Source: Paenibacillus bovis
GTDB taxonomy: Bacteria > Bacillota > Bacilli > Bacillales > Bacillaceae_C
Assembly: GCA_007679095.1 (NCBI GenBank)
Contig: VEFU01000037.1
Coordinates: 1-45,039, forward strand
Direction of reading: 5' to 3'
DNA length: 45,039 bases
Shown: positions 17,584-26,128 of the stretch, piece after piece
Layout of the letters: every line of letters starts with the position of its first letter
Numbering within the stretch: the first letter of the stretch is position 1
The notes under the pieces: generated by a model
What the model saw: the letters and a program-made list of their open reading frames with translations, nothing else
The model's database searches: none
What the model was told of the DNA's origin: nothing
Program-made: the position numbers and the translations under genes

Positions 17584-18807
17584 CTACTTTACTACTTGGA
17601 CTTGTTTTATTGTTCTACCATCAATACTTAATATTTTAAACGACAGGTTTTCTTTTTCTAATACTTCTCCTTCTTCTGGGAAATATTTAAACTCTTGTAA
17701 TAAATAACTCGATAGAACATCTTCGTCTTCTGGAATATCAACTTCAAACAGAGTATTAAGTTGATGTAACGGGATTTTTCCGTTACAAATTATTTCCGTT
17801 TCTGATATCTTTTCCACTAATAATTCATCTTCTATATCCATTTCATCTTCAATTTCAAGTCCAATCATAGCCTCTATAATATCTTCATGGGTTAGAATAC
17901 CTTCTGTTCCACCATACTCGTCTAACACAATTGCAATATGTTTTTTCTCTTGCGTCATTTTACGAAACACCCATTCAATGGAATGAAATTCATAAATGAC
18001 GAGAGGATCCATATCACTATATGCCTTTAGTGACTTCTCCGGTTCAATTGACCATGTTAACAAGTACTTAGAGTGAAAAACACCAATAATATGATCAATA
18101 TCCTCATCATAGACAGGATATCTCGTGAACGGATTTTGGATCGCAATATCTCTCACTTCTTCAAAAGTAGCTGTTTTCGGAAGTGCAACAATATCTACAC
18201 GCGGGGTTTTCAATACATCTTTTACATTTAAATTGTAAAAATCGAGAACACCCTTAATTCGATGGGACTCTTCCTGTTTGAAAATCCCCTCGGTACCAGC
18301 AATATCAACCATTGCCCTTAAATCCTCTTTAGAGATAGAGACTTTTTCTTCCTTATCCTTTTTTGCTAGTAAATTAATGACAATGTTAGTAAAAGCATTA
18401 AGCATGAGTGTTATCGGTTTAAAGATTAAAACAATCCCCCGAATAACTGGAAATACAATAAATGCTATCTTATCTGGAAATGTAGCTGCTATCGATTTGG
18501 GCAATACTTCTGAGAATACGATGATTGTTACCGTCAGAATAGCTGATGCTAGTGCAACATTAATGCCATAATCAATTGCAACCATTGTAACAAGTGTAGG
18601 TAAAGCAATGTTCGCTATATTATTCCCTATTAATATTGCAGTAATAAATTCGCTCGGTTTTGATACTAAGGCTAATAATTTCTCTGCCTTCTTATCATTA
18701 TTGTTCGCTTTCGTTTGTAGTCTCATTTTATTCGTAGCAGTTAATGCTGTTTCACTACCTGAAAAGAAAAAAGAGACAAATAATAAAACGATGATCGCAA
18801 TGATCAC
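17584..18807 (-). CDS. CNNM/CorC-family membrane protein with CBS domains
   Basis: 407 residues: an N-terminal CNNM (DUF21) domain with about four membrane segments (1-145; FFFSGSETALTATNK, SEVLPKSIAA), two CBS domains (about 190-310; TRYPVYDEDIDHIIGVFH and VLDEYGGTEGILTHEDIIEAMIG) and a C-terminal CorC/HlyC domain (330-405). Family members such as B. subtilis MpfA mediate Mg2+ efflux or divalent-cation homeostasis; the earlier label haemolysin is misleading. The start is GTG, 9 bases after AGGAGG. It lies about 85 bases after the TraB-family gene with no clear terminator between, so they may be co-transcribed. Confidence 0.88.
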   Translation of the reverse strand: MIIAIIVLLFVSFFFSGSETALTATNKMRLQTKANNNDKKAEKLLALVSKPSEFITAILIGNNIANIALPTLVTMVAIDYGINVALASAILTVTIIVFSEVLPKSIAATFPDKIAFIVFPVIRGIVLIFKPITLMLNAFTNIVINLLAKKDKEEKVSISKEDLRAMVDIAGTEGIFKQEESHRIKGVLDFYNLNVKDVLKTPRVDIVALPKTATFEEVRDIAIQNPFTRYPVYDEDIDHIIGVFHSKYLLTWSIEPEKSLKAYSDMDPLVIYEFHSIEWVFRKMTQEKKHIAIVLDEYGGTEGILTHEDIIEAMIGLEIEDEMDIEDELLVEKISETEIICNGKIPLHQLNTLFEVDIPEDEDVLSSYLLQEFKYFPEEGEVLEKENLSFKILSIDGRTIKQVQVVK

Positions 18808-18891
18808 TTGCAGGATCCTCCTTATTCATACCTTCAAACAGAAAACAGGTATAATGCTGGATTCCTATTTTCTCTCACTTACTAATATTCA

Positions 18892-20058
18892 TTATAAATT
18901 TTCGAAAAATAAACGAACTACATCGGCACCACCGATAAAAATTCCTAAAGTAGTTCCAAGATTAGATAAAACAATAATTAGTAAAATTCTTGTAACTTTA
19001 TTATTCCAAAACCCTTTTAAACTAAAAACATCCTCAGAAAGGTTTTCAAAATCGGCTACACTCGGTCTCCGTATATAAGCCTGTACAAACCCTGAAAACC
19101 AACCTGCTGCAATTAATGGATGTATCGCCCCAATAGGCGCAGCAACAAATGCAGTAAGAATCGTTAACGGGTGGCCAAATGCAATTGCCGCTCCTAAAGC
19201 TGAAAAGGTGCCTGTCCACACTACTAAGCTAATCGTTTGCTGAATACCAGCAGCAGGATTAGCAATAAATGTATAGGCAATTAACCCAACAATTAATAGC
19301 GGTATGATCCATGCCAATACTTTCGGGGCTTTTGATTTTGGTGGTAATTCGGTAAGCCTTTTTAAATCGTGTTCCTTATGTATCTCTTTCGTAATACCGG
19401 GTACATGTGCCGCTCCAAGAACTGCTACAATCTTCTTCCCTGGTGCATCTTTAATCTTTTGTGCTAAGTACTGATCACGTTCATCTATTAGAGGTTCTTT
19501 TAATCTCGGGAAATTCTCTGTAAAGTCATTTAGTACAGCATTAAGAGTATCTTGTGATTTCATTTTCTCCAGTTCTTCTTCTGAAATACTTTCATTGTTG
19601 AAAATACTGTAAAAGACGGATAGAAGCAGTTGAGCTTTCCCCCATAACCCGATATTGCTCCAAATACGTGAAAAAGTAACTTGTATATTTCTATCGGCAA
19701 GTACTAAGTTTGCCCCTGTTTCCTTTGCCGATTCAATTCCTTGAATCATTTCTTGACCTGCTTTAATTTCAAATTGCTTTGCCATTCTTTTTTGAAAGGA
19801 TGAAATTGCAAGATTCATTAAAAGCAAGGTAGCCTTCTTCTCTTTAATAACTTTAAAAATATCCATGTCTTTCCATTTGTTTTCATCCATAATCGATTGA
19901 TATCTTTGTTCATCTAATTCAATACAAACAGAGTCCGGTTGCTCCCGCTCAATTACTTCCTTCACCTGTTCTGCGCTATGTCTTGATACATGTGCAGTTC
20001 CAATCAATATAATTTCTTTATCTTCTAAATGAATTCTCGTTATATTTTCCTCAGTCAT
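18892..20058 (-). CDS. TraB/PrgY-family membrane protein
   Basis: 388 residues. The N-terminal TraB domain carries the conserved IGTAHVS (19-25), VCIELDEQRY (about 45-54), LADRN and AVLGAAHVPGI motifs, whose His and Glu residues are proposed metalloprotease-like active-site positions in the TraB/TIKI/erythromycin-esterase clan. The C-terminal third (about 250-388) is hydrophobic with about four membrane segments. In enterococcal conjugation PrgY/TraB blocks self-pheromone; the chromosomal relatives in Bacillaceae have no established role. ATG follows AAGGACGG. No pheromone or conjugation gene is nearby. Confidence 0.85.
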   Translation of the reverse strand: MTEENITRIHLEDKEIILIGTAHVSRHSAEQVKEVIEREQPDSVCIELDEQRYQSIMDENKWKDMDIFKVIKEKKATLLLMNLAISSFQKRMAKQFEIKAGQEMIQGIESAKETGANLVLADRNIQVTFSRIWSNIGLWGKAQLLLSVFYSIFNNESISEEELEKMKSQDTLNAVLNDFTENFPRLKEPLIDERDQYLAQKIKDAPGKKIVAVLGAAHVPGITKEIHKEHDLKRLTELPPKSKAPKVLAWIIPLLIVGLIAYTFIANPAAGIQQTISLVVWTGTFSALGAAIAFGHPLTILTAFVAAPIGAIHPLIAAGWFSGFVQAYIRRPSVADFENLSEDVFSLKGFWNNKVTRILLIIVLSNLGTTLGIFIGGADVVRLFFENL

Positions 20059-20318
20059 AAGCTACCGTCCTTTTAATTTGCCGATACTAACAAAATCTTT
20101 GTTTTTATTATACTGTATATGATTTATTTTTCCTAAGCATTGCATTTTTAAATAACGATAAGATTACACTTTATATGATTATTCTACATATTACCCCTTA
20201 TAACCTGCTTAAATCGTGTATAAGAAAAGTTAGCAGATGCTTTTTTCAGAAACTTGAAGAAATTATGTAGTATAATGGTCCTGGTGTTTTACATATAAAG
20301 AAAACTGGGGGAAGCATC

Positions 20319-20735
20319 ATGAAAAAGGTTTATTTAGTCGTTTTATCCGTTTTTATCTTACTTATTTTAGGAGCTTGTGACAGTATTACTTCTAGTAGTA
20401 CAGACAAAATTATTTTTGGGACTGGTACATTTGAAGAGGGAATCACAAATGAAAAAAGTACCTTCTCACAAGATGAGGACATTCTGTTAGAAACATACTT
20501 AGATGAACCATTTGGTGTACGGAATATTCAATATACACTTTTACAAGAAGATGGTAATGGCGGTGAAGTATTATACGATGATTGGGAAGATAGCGTTGAT
20601 CCTACTTGGGATTCACTAGTGTCCGAATTTCACCTCATTGAATACGACGGTACATTTGAACCTGGAAACTATATATTGCGGATGTATAAAAATGATTCTG
20701 AATTGATTTCAGAAGGTACATTTTCAATTGAATAA
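20319..20735 (+). CDS. Lipoprotein, unknown function
   Basis: 138 residues with a lipoprotein signal peptide (lipobox LGAC, Cys20) and a mature part rich in acidic residues and beta strands (GEVLYDDWED, EPGNYILRMYKND), suggesting one immunoglobulin-like fold exposed on the outer face of the membrane. ATG follows CTGGGGGAAGCATC. It is flanked upstream by a non-coding gap and downstream by a strong terminator, so it is monocistronic. No named family recognised. Confidence 0.78.
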   Translation: MKKVYLVVLSVFILLILGACDSITSSSTDKIIFGTGTFEEGITNEKSTFSQDEDILLETYLDEPFGVRNIQYTLLQEDGNGGEVLYDDWEDSVDPTWDSLVSEFHLIEYDGTFEPGNYILRMYKNDSELISEGTFSIE

Positions 20736-20740
20736 TATAC

Positions 20741-20775
20741 AAAAAGAGCAGGGGTACGGTTCCCCTGCTCTTTTT
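20741..20775 (+). terminator. Terminator after the lipoprotein gene
   Basis: Perfect stem AAAAAGAGCAGGGG / CCCCTGCTCTTTTT with a six-base loop, directly after the stop; it can work on both strands. Confidence 0.9.
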
Positions 20776-20836
20776 GTATGATATATCTTGTTATTGGAAC
20801 AATAAACGTTAAAACGATTGTTCAGAGGTGGAAATC

Positions 20837-23800
20837 ATGACTGCAATTCAACGTTACGAACTCCAACAAATTGGAGATGAATATACTCTTATTGTTTATG
20901 TCGATCCAGGATCTGAAGAATTTTCTAATGAGTTTGGAGAAATTACTCCAAAATCAGAAGAAAAGTTTAAACAAAGAATATTAAATTTTGCTAAGCAGCG
21001 CTTTCCACATGTAAAAGTTACAACTATTAATGTCATGGCAGGTACCATTTTATTAACATCTTTATATTTAGGTACAAGTGGCTCTGCTATGGCTAGTAGC
21101 CCTACCCAGCCAGACCAACCACAGGCTGTCTACACAGTAAAAAGTGGCGATAGTCTTTCAAAAATTGCTAAGCAATATAATATTAGTGTTGAATCGTTAA
21201 AGGAAATCAACGACTTAACTTCTAACACTATTTATGTTGGTCAGGAAATAGAACTTCCTTTTCTTACATATAAGGTGGAAAGAGGAGATACTTTATATCG
21301 AATTGCTGATAAATTTGGTACATCTGTAACGGAGATTAAAACATTAAATAACTTAAAATCAAATTTGTTAAAAATTGGTCAACAATTAAAAATTCCTGTT
21401 AGTACAACAACTGAAACTACCAATAACGAGACACCAGTGACTCCACAGCCACAACCGGAAGTAACTACACCGTCTACAATAGAGCAAAAGGATATTGTGT
21501 ATACGGTTGTCCGTGGAGATACGTTATATGGTATTGCCAAGAAGTTTAATACTAGTGCGGCACAAATTAAAGAACTAAGTAATCTATCATCTAACACTAT
21601 TTTTGTCGGTCAAAAATTGATCGTTGGAAAAGAACAAGTACAAGTACCAACCCCGACGCCGGTACCAAAACCAGCACCGACACCTGCGCCTATTGTAGAA
21701 CCTGAAGTCACAAAGCCTGTAGAAGAAGCTTCAACATCGTATATTGTAATTCCTGGAGATTCTCTTTCTGTTATAGCGAAGAGATTTAATATGGATGTAG
21801 ATACCATTAAAACGTTGAACAATCTAAAATCTGATACCATTTTCGTTGGGCAAAAGTTAATCGTACAGCAACAGCCAGTTACACCAGCACCACCACCTGA
21901 ACCAGAGGTGATGCCACCAAATGTAGAGGAACAAAGACCAACATCCTACATTGTAGTTGCTGGTGATTCGTTATCTGTTATAGCGAAGAAGTTTAATACA
22001 ACCGTGGAAGAAATAAAAGCATTGAATAATTTAACTTCGAATACGATTTTCGTTGGCCAAAAGTTAGTATTACAGGAACCTGTAGTAGAACAAGTACCAA
22101 CTCCTGAACCGGAAGTTACTATCCCAACCGAGCAGCAACAAGCTACTCCTGAAACGTATACGGTTGTGGCTGGTGATTCGTTATATATTATTGCAAACAA
22201 ATTCAAGACAACCATTCAAGATCTCAAAACTGCGAATAATTTAACGTCAGATGCCATTTTCATTGGCCAACAATTAATCATTCCTTCCATAAACAATGTT
22301 CAGCCAGAACAAGTGGTGCCTGTAACAGAGCCGGAAGCACCAATTAGTAACGAAGACATACTTACCCCTAATCCAGAGGAACAAGAACCTCCAAATTTCA
22401 ATGAGGAGATTAGTAATCCAGTTACAGAGGAACCATTGCCACCTGTTGGAAACGAGGATGTAAATAATCCTCCTCTAGAGGAAGAAATAGTGGAAGAAGA
22501 AGCACCTATCATAGTCGAAGAAAATGATGATTCAGTGTATACGGTTATTGCAGGTGATACGTTATCAGGTATTGCCAAGAAATATCATACGACGGTTACA
22601 GCTATTAATAGTGCTAATAATTTAACATCTGATACGATAAGTGTTGGACAAACATTACAATTACCTGTGAATGCCAGTACGAATGTTAGCTTAGGGTATA
22701 TGTATTTTGGTAGTGTAAATAACTTTACGAATCAAGTATTAAATACAGGTAATTCTTTTAATACTGTTTCGCCAAGTTATTTTGACGTTAATCCGGATGG
22801 TACTCTTAAATTAACATATATGGTAGACCCTACGTTTGTGGAAAATATGCATAATCAAGGAATTCGAGTTGTACCATTTTTAAGTAATCACTGGGACCGA
22901 GAAGTAGGACGCGCAATGTTAGCAAATCGCGAACAAGCAGCAAGGCAAATAGCCGATGCGATTGCAAGGTATAATCTTGATGGTATAAATGTCGATTTAG
23001 AGAATATCACCGATGCCGATCGTGCAGCTTTTACTGATTTTATCCGTATTTTAAGAGAACTACTTCCCTCTTCCAAAGAAGTTTCTGTTGCTGTTGCAGC
23101 TAATCCGAATAATTGGCAGGTTGGCTGGCATGGGGCTTATGATTATAATCAGCTTGCGAAGTATGCGGATTACTTAATGATGATGACATATGATGAAAGC
23201 TACCAAGGCTCCGAACCTGGCCCAGTCGCAAGTCTTCCTTGGGTGGAAAGGTCCATACAATATGCATTATCCCAAGGAGTGCCACGTGATAAAGTCGTAA
23301 TTGGCTTAGCACATTATGGACGCTATTGGTTAGAAGGTAGTTCAACTGGCGGGTATGGTATTTCAAACTCTCAAATTAATGAGATGTTACAAAAATACGA
23401 GAACACCGTCACCTTTGACGAGCGTAGCCAAAGTGCGAAAGCAACAATTACCATTAAAGCAACGGATCCTAAGATGTACATTTTAGGAAAGGCTTTACCC
23501 GCTGGTACCTATACTGTTTGGTTTGAAAATGAGCAATCCTACAAAGCGAAAGTGGACCTCCTCCATAAATATGGGATACATGGCATAGGACACTGGAGCA
23601 TCGGCCAAGAAAATCGAGAAATCTGGAGTTCCTATCCAACCTGGTTTGCTCAACGGGATGCTGCAATTGTAGTTTCTGCTAACCCTGAAGAGCCACCTAA
23701 AGTGGAGAATCCTGTAACAGAAACAGCTGTTACCTATACCGTTGCACCTGGAGACACGCTATACCGAATCGCACTCGCAAATAATGTATCCGTCGATAGC

Positions 23801-23869
23801 TTAAAAGCCGCTAATCAATTAACAACAAACACTATTTTTGTCGGGCAAGTGTTAAAAATACCTACATGA
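20837..23869 (+). CDS. Multi-LysM GH18 cell-wall hydrolase (SleL/YaaH-like catalytic domain)
   Basis: 1010 residues with an unusual architecture: a cytoplasmic-looking N-terminal domain (1-62), one membrane segment (about 64-85), seven LysM domains (about 98-615) linked by Pro/Thr/Glu-rich stretches, a GH18 domain (about 620-925) and an eighth LysM at the C-terminus (about 965-1010). LysM repeats bind peptidoglycan GlcNAc. The GH18 active site reads DGINVDLE with catalytic Glu722, the Asn variant seen in the SleL/YaaH spore and wall N-acetylglucosaminidases. ATG 20837 follows AGAGGTG; the in-frame GTG at 20828 overlaps that site. Monocistronic. Localisation to the outer membrane face/wall, and a role in spore or vegetative wall remodelling, are inferred. 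Confidence 0.88.
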   Translation: MTAIQRYELQQIGDEYTLIVYVDPGSEEFSNEFGEITPKSEEKFKQRILNFAKQRFPHVKVTTINVMAGTILLTSLYLGTSGSAMASSPTQPDQPQAVYTVKSGDSLSKIAKQYNISVESLKEINDLTSNTIYVGQEIELPFLTYKVERGDTLYRIADKFGTSVTEIKTLNNLKSNLLKIGQQLKIPVSTTTETTNNETPVTPQPQPEVTTPSTIEQKDIVYTVVRGDTLYGIAKKFNTSAAQIKELSNLSSNTIFVGQKLIVGKEQVQVPTPTPVPKPAPTPAPIVEPEVTKPVEEASTSYIVIPGDSLSVIAKRFNMDVDTIKTLNNLKSDTIFVGQKLIVQQQPVTPAPPPEPEVMPPNVEEQRPTSYIVVAGDSLSVIAKKFNTTVEEIKALNNLTSNTIFVGQKLVLQEPVVEQVPTPEPEVTIPTEQQQATPETYTVVAGDSLYIIANKFKTTIQDLKTANNLTSDAIFIGQQLIIPSINNVQPEQVVPVTEPEAPISNEDILTPNPEEQEPPNFNEEISNPVTEEPLPPVGNEDVNNPPLEEEIVEEEAPIIVEENDDSVYTVIAGDTLSGIAKKYHTTVTAINSANNLTSDTISVGQTLQLPVNASTNVSLGYMYFGSVNNFTNQVLNTGNSFNTVSPSYFDVNPDGTLKLTYMVDPTFVENMHNQGIRVVPFLSNHWDREVGRAMLANREQAARQIADAIARYNLDGINVDLENITDADRAAFTDFIRILRELLPSSKEVSVAVAANPNNWQVGWHGAYDYNQLAKYADYLMMMTYDESYQGSEPGPVASLPWVERSIQYALSQGVPRDKVVIGLAHYGRYWLEGSSTGGYGISNSQINEMLQKYENTVTFDERSQSAKATITIKATDPKMYILGKALPAGTYTVWFENEQSYKAKVDLLHKYGIHGIGHWSIGQENREIWSSYPTWFAQRDAAIVVSANPEEPPKVENPVTETAVTYTVAPGDTLYRIALANNVSVDSLKAANQLTTNTIFVGQVLKIPT

Positions 23870-23873
23870 GTAT

Positions 23874-23905
23874 GAAAGAGATGGATTTCCATCTCTTTCT
23901 TTAAT
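23874..23905 (+). terminator. Terminator after the LysM-GH18 gene
   Basis: Stem GAAAGAGATGG / CCATCTCTTTC with a four-base loop, then TTTAATTT. Confidence 0.82.
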
Positions 23906-24170
23906 TTGCCATTACATATGTACATTTGTACATCTCTCTTTTGTCAGAATGACCTTTTAATGTTAGCTCATGCGTCTCTTCTTTTGTTAGTTGGACAAGC
24001 TATTATTTTCTGACTCTTCTCTTAATCTATTATGCTCACATTGTTAAAAAATTGATTACCATTACTTATTACCTAACAAAAATATAGTAAAATAGTTTTC
24101 TTTTCTTTATAATGATATAGGTATTAATTATTTTTTATTTATTATAAAAATTCTAGGGGGTTTGTTTTTC
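23906..24170. other. Intergenic region upstream of the zinc-ribbon gene
   Basis: AT-rich with no open reading frame of note. A TATAAT word at 24108-24113 is a possible -10 element, but no good -35 lies 17 bases before it. ACATATGTACATTTGTACAT near 23915 is a short direct/inverted repeat of unknown meaning. Confidence 0.4.
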
Positions 24171-25709
24171 ATGAAGTTTTGTCAAGAATGTGGGAAGGAA
24201 CTAGCAGCGGATGCAGTCTTTTGTAATGAGTGCGGTACGCCTGTTGGGGAAGCCAAGAGTACGCCGGCAGCACAACCTACTCAACGCACCCAACAAGCAA
24301 CACCTGCAGCTCCAAAGAAGCCGATGTCGAAGCAAACGAAAATATTGCTCATTTCTATCGCAGCTGCAATTATCGTATTATTTGGGGTTCATAAAATAGT
24401 AGAATCGATGATGTCGAAAGATCGACTAATCACCAAGTTTGAAGATGCACTACATGACAAAGATGCGAAAGCAGTTGCTGGTTATTTATCTTCAGATGAT
24501 ATAAAGTTAAAAATTGACGAAAAGTCCATTGCAGGTTTAATGGAGTATTTTGACGAAAATCCTGATCAGATTAAAAACGTCATTACTAATTTGAAAAATC
24601 AATCTAAAACTATTGATAACTTAAAAGAGGATAAAAAAGATTATCGTGGTTATGGACTAGTTAGATTAGCACACGACGGAAAATTTTTATTCTATGATAA
24701 ATACGAATTAAAAATCGAATCTGTTTATCTTACGGTTGAAACAAATTACAAAGATACTGTTATATATGTAGATAATAACGAAGTTGGTAAAGCAGATGAG
24801 CCATATTTCGAAGGTACATTTGGACCATTTGTACCTGGCTATCACACAGTTAAAGGAACTCTAAAAACGGACTTCATTGATTTATCAAATGAAGAGAAGA
24901 TTTTTATGGAAAGTGACGATGGAAAAGTATTCTCAAGCATTTATCTTGATGCAGAAGAGATTACAGTAAATCTTCCAGATGTAGAGAATATTACTTCCAC
25001 AAAATTATTTATTAACGGAAAAGATGTTGGTATCAATTTAAATGAAAACTCTACTTTTGGTCCTATTTTAACTGACGGCTCCATGACGATGTACGTAGAA
25101 GCTGAATTACCGTGGGGAACAGTAAAAACAGAAGAAGTAGCGATTGATGACGATTATATGAATGTAGAATTAATGAACGAAGGTTTAAAAACAACACTTA
25201 TGGAAACTGTTCATCAATATAATGAAGAATATGCAATTGCATACACAGCTATTGATGAAACTAAGTTAACAACTGCTACACAAGAAATGAAAGATAAAAT
25301 CATTGAAGATGCAACTAGTGAAAAAGATTATGGAAGAGCAACAAAAATTCAGTATGTAAGTACAACCTTTGATCTGGATTCATTTGATGTTTATTATGAA
25401 GATGGTAGATGGGAAGCTGATTTGTATGCTCAAACAAAGGTTAATGATGCTTATTACTATGTTTCTTATGACGAAGTACCAGAATTAAGCGAAGATATCT
25501 CTAGAAATTACATCACACTTGTATATGATGAAAGTGCAAGTAAATGGCTAGTAAACTCTGTTGGATTTACTTGGGGCTTCGATGACTCCAACGTGAAAGA
25601 ATATACAGCTGAAGAGCCAAAAACATACGAATCCACATGGGTAAATGAAACAAAAGATGAAGAAACCCAAGAGGATAATACAGAAAATAACGAAGAAGAA
25701 GCAGCTTAA
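24171..25709 (+). CDS. Zinc-ribbon membrane protein, TcaA/YvbJ-like
   Basis: 512 residues. An N-terminal zinc ribbon (Cys4, Cys7, Cys18, Cys21; KFCQECGKEL and FCNECGTPV), an Ala/Gln/Pro-rich linker, one membrane segment (about 57-75) and a long extracellular part with repeated beta domains (VYLTVETNYKDTVIYVDNNEVG, TSTKLFINGKDVG), ending in an acidic Glu/Asn tail. This is the layout of B. subtilis YvbJ and S. aureus TcaA, the latter linked to glycopeptide susceptibility and wall teichoic acid assembly. ATG 24171 follows AGGGGG with 10 bases; an in-frame TTG at 24162 is too close. Role in the envelope is inferred from the family. Confidence 0.85.
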   Translation: MKFCQECGKELAADAVFCNECGTPVGEAKSTPAAQPTQRTQQATPAAPKKPMSKQTKILLISIAAAIIVLFGVHKIVESMMSKDRLITKFEDALHDKDAKAVAGYLSSDDIKLKIDEKSIAGLMEYFDENPDQIKNVITNLKNQSKTIDNLKEDKKDYRGYGLVRLAHDGKFLFYDKYELKIESVYLTVETNYKDTVIYVDNNEVGKADEPYFEGTFGPFVPGYHTVKGTLKTDFIDLSNEEKIFMESDDGKVFSSIYLDAEEITVNLPDVENITSTKLFINGKDVGINLNENSTFGPILTDGSMTMYVEAELPWGTVKTEEVAIDDDYMNVELMNEGLKTTLMETVHQYNEEYAIAYTAIDETKLTTATQEMKDKIIEDATSEKDYGRATKIQYVSTTFDLDSFDVYYEDGRWEADLYAQTKVNDAYYYVSYDEVPELSEDISRNYITLVYDESASKWLVNSVGFTWGFDDSNVKEYTAEEPKTYESTWVNETKDEETQEDNTENNEEEAA

Positions 25710-25753
25710 TTAGCTGTTCAAAAAGAGAATGATAAAAAGTTAATGTGAAACTT

Positions 25754-25806
25754 AAAGCCAAACAGTTTCTTGAAATATTTTCAAGATTGTTTGGCTTTTT
25801 TCTTTA
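25754..25806 (+). terminator. Terminator after the zinc-ribbon gene
   Basis: AAAGCCAAACA...TTCTTGA / TCAAGA...TGTTTGGCTTT, followed by TTTTTC. Confidence 0.88.
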
Positions 25807-25929
25807 ATTATAAGTGTGTTCAAAGCACATCTTTCTTTCAATCTTGAAGTACAGTTTATATAGGACTAGGCTATCACCATTACCAATATAGGTTGATATT
25901 AAAGAGGTACTATTGTAAGAAATGAATGT

Positions 25930-26052
25930 TACCAGCGAAGGAAATACACGTAGACTCCTGCGAGTAGTACGAGAACGGCGAGACCCCGGAGGGCATGCCC
26001 GAGGAGGCTCGCCACTCGCTCTCGGAAAGCGAAGTGTATTTCTGTAGCGGTA
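25930..26052. repeat. Structured dispersed repeat with terminal inverted repeats
   Basis: A 123-bp GC-rich island in AT-rich surroundings. The ends TACCAGCGAAGGAAATACAC and, read inwards from the right, TACCGCTACAGAAATACAC are imperfect inverted repeats. Inside, GGCGAG (25977-25982) pairs with CTCGCC (26008-26013) around CCGGAGGGCATGCCCGAGG. From memory, words such as TAGACTCCTGCG and GGAAAGCGAAGTGTATTTC belong to a repeat scattered through many Bacillaceae genomes. The open reading frame crossing it (25804-26064) is judged spurious. Confidence 0.8.
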
Positions 26053-26128
26053 TATTTTTTGCACTATCTTTGATTTGGAATAACATCAAGTTAAAATAGA
26101 ATTATCTCAACAACTCACTTATCCAGTG

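Noticed and set aside
20837-23869. LysM repeats as a sign of an assembly or recombination artefact
   Set aside because: The LysM copies differ in sequence and linker, and the reading frame is uninterrupted over 1010 codons, so the expansion looks genuine and old.
25804-26064. Open reading frame across the GC-rich repeat
   Set aside because: It is produced by the repeat itself; its Arg/Pro-rich translation has no gene-like features or ribosome binding site.
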